Source: Phycisphaerae bacterium (GTDB lineage: Bacteria > Planctomycetota > Phycisphaerae > Phycisphaerales > SM1A02). Taken from it: a stretch of 64,000 bases of DNA. The stretch lies in the NCBI GenBank assembly GCA_016873275.1, contig VGXO01000010.1:1-64000 (forward strand), in the 5' to 3' direction. The position numbers and the translations under genes are program-made. The notes beneath the pieces were generated by a model. That model worked only from the letters and a program-made list of their open reading frames with translations. It did not search any database and was not told the DNA's origin. This document shows positions 59,004 to 64,000 of this stretch, in pieces; the stretch's first letter is position 1, and every line of letters starts with the position of its first letter.

Positions 59004-60488
59004 TCAGGTCGTGGTGGTGCCGGTCCGTCCGCGCTCCGAGACCTCCTCGCCAAGTCCCGGACGGGCCGGCAGGATCAGGCGGAACTCGCTGCCGGCGCCC
59101 GGCGCGCTCTCCACCTCGACCCGACCGTCGTGGACCGCCGCGATGTGCTTGACGATCGAGAGCCCAAGACCGGTGCCGCCGCGGTCGCGGCTGCGGGCGC
59201 GATCGACCCGGTAGAAGCGCTCGAACAGCCGCTCGTGATGCTCCGCGGGGATGCCTGGACCCTCGTCGCGGACGCAGAAGCGGACGCCTCCGTCCGCGGT
59301 CGACGAGGTCGAGAGCCGGACGGTGCTTCCCTCGGGCGAGTACTTGATCGCGTTGGAGACGAGGTTCGCCAGCGCCTGCTCGACCAGCGCCGCGTTGACG
59401 GTGGTGCGGACGCTCCGGACGTCGCGGCGGTCGAGGGTGATGCCTCGTGCCTCGGCGGCGGGCAGGAGGCTCTCGACCACCGCCTCGACCAGCCGGGAGG
59501 CGTCGGTGGTCGCGGGCTCGAGGCGTTGGCGGGCCTCGGGACCCTCCAGCTGCGCGAGGGTCAGGAGGTCCTCGATGATCGCCGCGAGACGGTCGGCGTT
59601 CCGGCGGACGATGTCGAGGAACCGCCGTCCCTGCTCCTGGTCGTCGAGCCCCACCTCGAGCAGGGTCTCGACGTAGCCCTTGATGTTGGTGATCGGCGTG
59701 CGGAGCTCGTGGCTGACGTTCGCCGCGAAGTCGCTGCGGAGGCTCTCGAGGCGACGCAGGCGGGTGACGTCGGTGAGCAGGAGCAGCAGACCGCCGCGAT
59801 CGCTTCCCCCCTCGGCGCCGACGCGGCTGCAGGTCGCTTGGACCATCACCTCCCGACCAGCGATCGAGAGCGCGAATTCCTCCGGTCGCGGCTCGGCGCC
59901 GGTGGTCGCCCGACCGAGGAGCCGATGGAGCGGCGCCGATCGGACGATCTCCTGCAGGAGCCTTCCCGGCGCCGCGTCGCGCTCGAGGCAGAGGAGCGCC
60001 GCCGCCGCGCCGTTCATCGAGCGCACCCGCTGGTCTCGGTCGAGCGAGATGAGACCGCTGCCGAGCGCCTCGAGCAGACCGCCTTGCTCCTCGAGACGGA
60101 CCTCGAGGCGGGCGAGCCGATCGAACCAGGCGGTCTCGAGTCGGCGGATCGAGTCCACGACCGGACCAAGTTCCTCGCCGACCTCGTTGGGCGTCTCGAG
60201 GCGCCGCTCGGATCCGGCGGCGTCCTCGAGCGAGGCGATCAGGCGCTCCTGACGGTCGCGTCGCGCCTCGGCGACCGCGGCGATGACGCTGATGGGCAAG
60301 GTGCCGAGGAGCACCGCGGCACCGACGAGCCACCCGCCCGAGTCCTCGAGGATCGGCCGCTCGGGCGAGCCCTGACCTCCGGAGTGCCACCATGCGACCG
60401 CGATGCACGCGAGTCCAGCGACCCACTGCAGGAGGGCGAGGGTGGCGGCGACCCGGCGGCGGCGGGTTGGAGGTGGGGAGGCGATCAT
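59004..60488 (-). CDS. phoR: Phosphate-regulon-type sensor histidine kinase
   Basis: 494 residues. Two membrane helices (about 15-35 and 53-72) frame a short loop, followed by a helical linker, a PAS-like domain (about 130-240), and the kinase core. Phospho-acceptor H260 lies in NVSHELRTPITNIKGY (258-273). N-box NLVSNAIKYSPEGS, G1-box RDEGPGIP and G2 GGTGLGLSIVKHI follow. The ATG overlaps the phoB stop (ATGA), as in a classic response-regulator/kinase operon. The extracytoplasmic loop is too short to sense ligand alone, consistent with control through PhoU and Pst. Confidence 0.93.
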   Translation of the reverse strand: MIASPPPTRRRRVAATLALLQWVAGLACIAVAWWHSGGQGSPERPILEDSGGWLVGAAVLLGTLPISVIAAVAEARRDRQERLIASLEDAAGSERRLETPNEVGEELGPVVDSIRRLETAWFDRLARLEVRLEEQGGLLEALGSGLISLDRDQRVRSMNGAAAALLCLERDAAPGRLLQEIVRSAPLHRLLGRATTGAEPRPEEFALSIAGREVMVQATCSRVGAEGGSDRGGLLLLLTDVTRLRRLESLRSDFAANVSHELRTPITNIKGYVETLLEVGLDDQEQGRRFLDIVRRNADRLAAIIEDLLTLAQLEGPEARQRLEPATTDASRLVEAVVESLLPAAEARGITLDRRDVRSVRTTVNAALVEQALANLVSNAIKYSPEGSTVRLSTSSTADGGVRFCVRDEGPGIPAEHHERLFERFYRVDRARSRDRGGTGLGLSIVKHIAAVHDGRVEVESAPGAGSEFRLILPARPGLGEEVSERGRTGTTTT

Positions 60489-61204
60489 CCGTCGACGGGC
60501 AGCGCCTCGGCGAAGCGGTAGCCGACCCCCCGGACGGTCTCGATGCACTCCGAAAGGTCGCCGAGCTTGCGGCGGAGGGCGGTGACGTGGACGTCCACGG
60601 TCCGGCTCGTCAGCACCGCCGACTTGCCGTGGACCGCGGCGATGATCTGGTCGCGCGTCCGCACGAAGCCGGGGCGCATGGCGAGGTGATGCAGCACGCC
60701 GAACTCGGTGACCGTCAGCTCGATCGGGCGACCATGGCAGAGAACGACGTGCCGATCCGGGTCGATGATGATCGATCCATCGCGCAGGCTGAGGCGACTC
60801 CCCTCGCTGCCGCTCGTCGGGGTCTGCTCGTCGCGGCGGAGGATGTTCTTCAGGCGGGCGATGAGCACCTTCGCGCTGAAGGGCTTCGTGACGTAGTCGT
60901 CCGCGCCGAGCTCGATCCCGGTGACCACGTCGGTCTCCTCGCCCTTCGCGGAGACCATGAGGATCGGGATCTCCCGGGTGTCGGGGTTCTGCTTGAGGCG
61001 GCGGCAGACCTCGAGCCCGTCGAGGTCGGGAAGCATCAGGTCGAGCACGACGACGTCCGGCGCATCGCGGCGGGTCGCCTCGATCGCCTGGCGTCCCGAG
61101 GCGACGACGCGGGTGGAGAGCCCCTCGCGCCGGACATGGAACTGGATGAGCTCGGCGATCTCCGGCTCGTCCTCGACGATCAGCACGTGCTTCATGGCGG
61201 GCAT
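60485..61204 (-). CDS. phoB: PhoB-type response regulator
   Basis: 239 residues. The receiver domain has the acidic pair E11/D12, phospho-acceptor D55 (VVLDLMLPD) and K107 (VTKPFS). An OmpR-type winged-helix DNA-binding domain follows (about 140-235, with LTVTEFGVLHHLAMRPGFVRTRDQII and DVHVTALRRKLG). It is cotranscribed with phoR. An ATG at 61195 (MKHVLIVED) is an equally good start. Confidence 0.94.
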   Translation of the reverse strand: MPAMKHVLIVEDEPEIAELIQFHVRREGLSTRVVASGRQAIEATRRDAPDVVVLDLMLPDLDGLEVCRRLKQNPDTREIPILMVSAKGEETDVVTGIELGADDYVTKPFSAKVLIARLKNILRRDEQTPTSGSEGSRLSLRDGSIIIDPDRHVVLCHGRPIELTVTEFGVLHHLAMRPGFVRTRDQIIAAVHGKSAVLTSRTVDVHVTALRRKLGDLSECIETVRGVGYRFAEALPVDG

Positions 61205-61258
61205 CTCGACCGGGGCGTGGAAGCGGGGATTATGAAGGGAACCACCCGAAGGTCGGCG

Positions 61259-62455
61259 TCATCGCGATGAAGAATGCGCCAAGGGTCGCGCGGGAGCGTG
61301 CGGAGCGATCCCCGAAACCCCGATCGCGGCAGGCAGGATCCCTCCCGCCATGCGACCGCCGCGTCGCCGAGTGACCTGCGGCAGGGTCAGGTCCACGCCA
61401 TCGAGGGCGACCGCTCCGAGCACCGCCATCGCCACCGCCTCGCGGGCTTCGCCGGGAATGCCGAGTCGATCGAGCGTCAGGACCGGGCACCCCGCGTGGC
61501 GGGCGATCGCCGCCACGAGACCTCGGTGCCGTGCGCCGCCTCCGGCGACGAGGATCGAGGCTGGTCGCGACGAGCGTCCGGCGCCGCGGGTGATCGCCGA
61601 GGCGATGGCGTCGGCGACCGCCTCGACCGCGGTGGCGAGCGCGTCCGCGGGTCGGAGCGGGTCGAGCACGCCAAGCCAGGACTCCGGCGAGTCGCGGTGC
61701 CCGAGGCTGCGACCGCCTCCCGCCGCCCTCCGCCCCTGTGCGGCGAGACGCCGCCGAAGCACCTCGAGCGTGCGGACCTCGACCCGACCGCGCGATGCGG
61801 TGCGACCATCGCGGTCGAAGGGGCGGCGGAGGCGTCGGCGGGCGAGGGCGTCGAGCAGCTGGTTGCAGGCGCAGCAGTCGAAGCCGCGGACCGCGTCGAG
61901 GGTGCCCGCGGCGGGAAGCAGCGTCGCGTTCGCGAAGCCGCCGAGGTTGAGGATGATCCGGGTCGCCGGTTGGCGCGACCTGTCGCGGAAGAGGATCCAG
62001 TCGGAGAGCGGGGTGATCGGCGCGCCCTCGCCTCCCGCCGAGAGGTCGGCCTGCCGGAGGTCCCACGCCACGGCGGTGCCGAGCCGCGCGGCGATGGGGA
62101 AGGGGTTCAGAAGCTGCCAGGAGTCGGGAGGCGCATGGGCGACGGTCTGACCATGGGCGACCACGAGGTCGATGGGTCCAGCCCGCTTCGCGAGCGCCTC
62201 CGCGACGTCGGCGTGCAGCTCGCCGAAGCGGCGGGCGAGCGAGGCGAACCACGCCGCGGGTCGCGGCTCGCCGGCGGCGGCGGACCGGAGGTCGGCGGCG
62301 AGCGACGGGGGAAAGCGTCGAGAGGCTTCCGCGACGAGCCGGGCAGCGATCGTCAGACCCCGACCTCGCAGCTCGACGAGCGAGGCGTCGAGACCATCGA
62401 GGCTGGTGCCGGTCATCATGCCGATGACCAAGCGGGTTCGGCGGGGGCGTGGCAC
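61259..62455 (-). CDS. anmK: Anhydro-N-acetylmuramic acid kinase
   Basis: 398 residues. It phosphorylates 1,6-anhydro-MurNAc to MurNAc-6-phosphate during cell-wall recycling. The N-terminal MMTGTSLDGLDASLVEL (13-29), DLVVAHGQTVAHAP, and ILNLGGFAN (phosphate-1-type motif) fit the AnmK family of the hexokinase/actin fold, and LVAGGGARHRGLVAAIAR closes it. It suits the mur and uppP genes in this window. The C-terminal tail after about 370 is variable. Confidence 0.94.
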   Translation of the reverse strand: MPRPRRTRLVIGMMTGTSLDGLDASLVELRGRGLTIAARLVAEASRRFPPSLAADLRSAAAGEPRPAAWFASLARRFGELHADVAEALAKRAGPIDLVVAHGQTVAHAPPDSWQLLNPFPIAARLGTAVAWDLRQADLSAGGEGAPITPLSDWILFRDRSRQPATRIILNLGGFANATLLPAAGTLDAVRGFDCCACNQLLDALARRRLRRPFDRDGRTASRGRVEVRTLEVLRRRLAAQGRRAAGGGRSLGHRDSPESWLGVLDPLRPADALATAVEAVADAIASAITRGAGRSSRPASILVAGGGARHRGLVAAIARHAGCPVLTLDRLGIPGEAREAVAMAVLGAVALDGVDLTLPQVTRRRGGRMAGGILPAAIGVSGIAPHAPARPLAHSSSR

Positions 62456-62593
62456 CCCGGCATCGTCGCCGAAATCGTCGCCCCGGGGATCGACCCACGA
62501 GGCGGCGTGCGCCGATAGTGAGCGAGGCGTCGGGCGGAGTCGCGGTAGAGCGAACTGCTCGGTCGCGAGGGTTCCGAGGGGTGCCCGCGTCCC

Positions 62594-62641
62594 TTCGGAC
62601 TCCCGTTCGGAGTCCCGTCCGGAGTCCCGCTCGGAGTCCCC
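62594..62641 (+). repeat. 12-bp tandem repeat abutting the uxs start codon
   Basis: Four units of 12 bp (ttcggactcccg, ttcggagtcccg, tccggagtcccg, ctcggagtcccc) end exactly at the base before the ATG. Three of the four contain ggag, and the last ggag is 5 nt from the ATG, so the repeat supplies the Shine-Dalgarno. Copy-number changes could alter translation. Confidence 0.9.
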
Positions 62642-63613
62642 ATGGTCAAGCGGATCCTCGTCACCGGCGGCGCCGGCTTCCTCGGATCACACCTCTGCGA
62701 CCGCCTCGTCGAGCAGGGGCACGACGTCATCTGCCTCGACAACTTCTTCACGAGCCAGAAGTCGAACATCGAGCACCTTCTCGCCAAGCGCAACTTCGAG
62801 CTCGTCCGCCACGACGTGACCGAGCCGATCGTGCTCGAGGTGGACCAGATCTACAACCTCGCCTGTCCCGCGGCGCCCGGGCACTACCAGTACAACCCGA
62901 TCAAGACGACCAAGACCTCGGTCATGGGCGCGATCAACATGCTCGGGCTCGCCAAGCGCGTGAAGGCGCGGATCCTGCACGCCTCGACGAGCGAGGTCTA
63001 CGGCGATCCCGAGGTTCATCCGCAGCCCGAGAGCTATCGCGGCAACGTGAATCCCATCGGTCCGCGGGCGTGCTACGACGAGGGCAAGCGCTGCGCCGAG
63101 ACCCTGATGTTCGACTACCACCGGCAGAACCGCGTGGACATCCGGGTGGTGCGCATCTTCAACACCTACGGCCCGCGGATGCATCCCTACGACGGCCGCG
63201 TGGTGAGCAACTTCGCGCGGCAGGCGATCGCCGGCGAGGACATCACGCTCTTCGGCGATGGATCCCAGACCCGCTCCTTCTGCTACGTGGATGACCTCGT
63301 CGATGGGCTGATGCGGATGATGAACGGCCCGGCGGACTTCCACGGTCCGGTGAACCTCGGCAACCCCGACGAGTTCACGGTGCGGCAGCTCGCCGAGCTC
63401 ACGGTGAAGCTTGCCCGCACGAAGTCCACCATCCGCCAGGCTCGCCCGCTGCCGCAGGACGACCCGCAGCGGCGCCGACCGGACATCTCCCTCGCGAGGA
63501 AGATGCTCGACTGGTCGCCGAAGGTGCCGCTCGAACAGGGGCTCGCGAAGACGATCGAGTTCTTCCGCTCGATCGACCTCGGTCGCTACCGTCCGCCGAC
63601 GCCGAACTACTAG
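62642..63613 (+). CDS. uxs: UDP-glucuronate decarboxylase (UDP-xylose synthase type)
   Basis: 323 residues. This NAD-dependent extended SDR converts UDP-glucuronate to UDP-xylose, feeding surface polysaccharide. The dinucleotide loop GGAGFLGSH is at 9-17. [26 protein letters not shown] (71-96) is the UXS signature, with the catalytic Thr/Ser in STSEVYG and the Y145-x3-K149 pair (YDEGK). [13 protein letters not shown] and [18 protein letters not shown] complete the fold. The soluble bacterial length has no membrane segment. Confidence 0.95.
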   Translation: MVKRILVTGGAGFLGSHLCDRLVEQGHDVICLDNFFTSQKSNIEHLLAKRNFELVRHDVTEPIVLEVDQIYNLACPAAPGHYQYNPIKTTKTSVMGAINMLGLAKRVKARILHASTSEVYGDPEVHPQPESYRGNVNPIGPRACYDEGKRCAETLMFDYHRQNRVDIRVVRIFNTYGPRMHPYDGRVVSNFARQAIAGEDITLFGDGSQTRSFCYVDDLVDGLMRMMNGPADFHGPVNLGNPDEFTVRQLAELTVKLARTKSTIRQARPLPQDDPQRRRPDISLARKMLDWSPKVPLEQGLAKTIEFFRSIDLGRYRPPTPNY

Positions 63614-63636
63614 CGACGCGCCGCTGACCCGCGGCG

Positions 63637-63664
63637 CCCGCCCACCACCGCCCGCGGTGGCGGC
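63637..63664. terminator. Candidate bidirectional terminator hairpin
   Basis: cgcccacc and ggtggcgg form an 8-bp GC stem with a one-base bulge between the convergent uxs and lanthionine-cyclase genes. No T tract. Confidence 0.35.
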
Positions 63665-63689
63665 GAGGTCTGCTGCACGACGTTCGCGA

Positions 63690-64000
63690 TCACGCCTGAA
63701 GCCGCAGGATCGAGGTGGGCTCGTCCATGCGGAGCGCGAGGTGCATCCACGCCTGCCCGGGATATCCCTGGAGCAGCGTCACCCCGCCCTCCACGCGGTC
63801 GGGGCAGGACGGCGCGGTCATGGACGTCGCCAGTCGCTCCGCCTCGGCGCGGAGGTCCTGCCGACCGAGCAGGCGGGCGATCAGCCGGAGCGACTCGATT
63901 CGGCCCGCCATCCCGCAGCAGAGGTGGTGCCGCCCGCTGAAGATCCCGTGACGGCGCATCTCGCCGAGGGCGAGCTCGAGGTCGTCCCGCAGGAACGGCT
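63690..64000 (-). CDS. Lanthionine synthetase C-like protein, C-terminal part (gene continues past the window)
   Basis: The last 102 residues of a gene entering from the right; the frame stays open to base 64000. The segment DDLELALGEMRRHGIFSGRH is followed by HLCCGMAGR and closes with VTLLQGYPGQAWMHLALRM and a C-terminal EPTSILRLQ, matching the end of LanC domains (LCHG-aG..., GLAGiGY.LLRL..P..P.VL). The zinc motif is Cys-Cys-Gly instead of Cys-His-Gly. That is the signature of the CCG subgroup of class II synthetases (ProcM-like), whose zinc is held by three cysteines. Whether it is a full LanM, a LanC or a LanC-like protein cannot be told from this fragment. Confidence 0.75.
   Translation of the reverse strand, partial: PFLRDDLELALGEMRRHGIFSGRHHLCCGMAGRIESLRLIARLLGRQDLRAEAERLATSMTAPSCPDRVEGGVTLLQGYPGQAWMHLALRMDEPTSILRLQA

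Overview
The window is GC-rich throughout and packed with short-spaced genes, many overlapping by 4 bp (ATGA or GTGA junctions). The gene content points to a Gram-negative-type planctomycete, probably in or near the Phycisphaerae. Evidence for this is a DUF1501/DUF1800 secreted pair, large TPR and DUF4139 proteins, hpnCDE squalene genes, Kdo activation (kdsB), a DAP-type MurE and a large NAD-dependent glutamate dehydrogenase. The taxonomic placement is inference, because no rRNA is present.

Region 1 (about 130-5778) is a chromosomal integron. A complete intI lies on the plus strand. To its left is a cassette array whose genes all read away from intI on the minus strand. Five attC sites were delimited by hand. 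In every cassette the seven-base box at its attI-proximal boundary is the exact reverse complement of the R'' box of its own attC, which fixes each cassette boundary. The cassettes carry a small membrane protein, an AT-rich methyltransferase, an unknown protein, a two-helix membrane protein, an alpha/beta hydrolase with a possible upstream small ORF, and a PD-(D/E)XK-like protein. The array decays or ends near the left edge.

Region 2 (5882-22344) is housekeeping. It runs pyrG-kdsB-TPR (minus), then def-fmt-(HExxH protein)-queA-murE-murF-mraY (plus). These are followed by an RluD-type pseudouridine synthase, a membrane-anchored TPR-like protein, a phosphotransferase-fold protein and a HAD phosphatase.

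Region 3 (22380-32321) centres on isoprenoids. It opens with a very large indolepyruvate-oxidoreductase-like protein that seems to have lost its cofactor motifs, followed by rlmN. ispH then stands back to back with a tightly coupled hpnC-hpnD-hpnE-queG operon, linking C5 precursor supply to squalene.

Region 4 (32335-49653) holds lineage-specific envelope and exported proteins: a putative lipoprotein, a CxxxxCH protein, DUF4139, an HMA lipoprotein, DUF1501/DUF1800, a multi-span membrane protein and a DUF4442 protein. They are interleaved with NAD-GDH, ribF, a DHH phosphoesterase and a TIM-barrel epimerase.

Region 5 (49797-63613) carries a second epimerase-like barrel, a cysteine-poor FmdB-like protein, ligA, an ilvC-uppP coupled pair, PilZ, rpmH-aroK, rnc, phoB-phoR plus phoU, anmK and a UDP-glucuronate decarboxylase whose start codon abuts a 12-bp tandem repeat. 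The right edge (63690 onward) cuts the C-terminus of a LanC/LanM-type lanthionine cyclase of the Cys-Cys-Gly type, so a lanthipeptide locus may begin just outside the window. I saw no rRNA, tRNA, CRISPR array, insertion sequence or replication origin.
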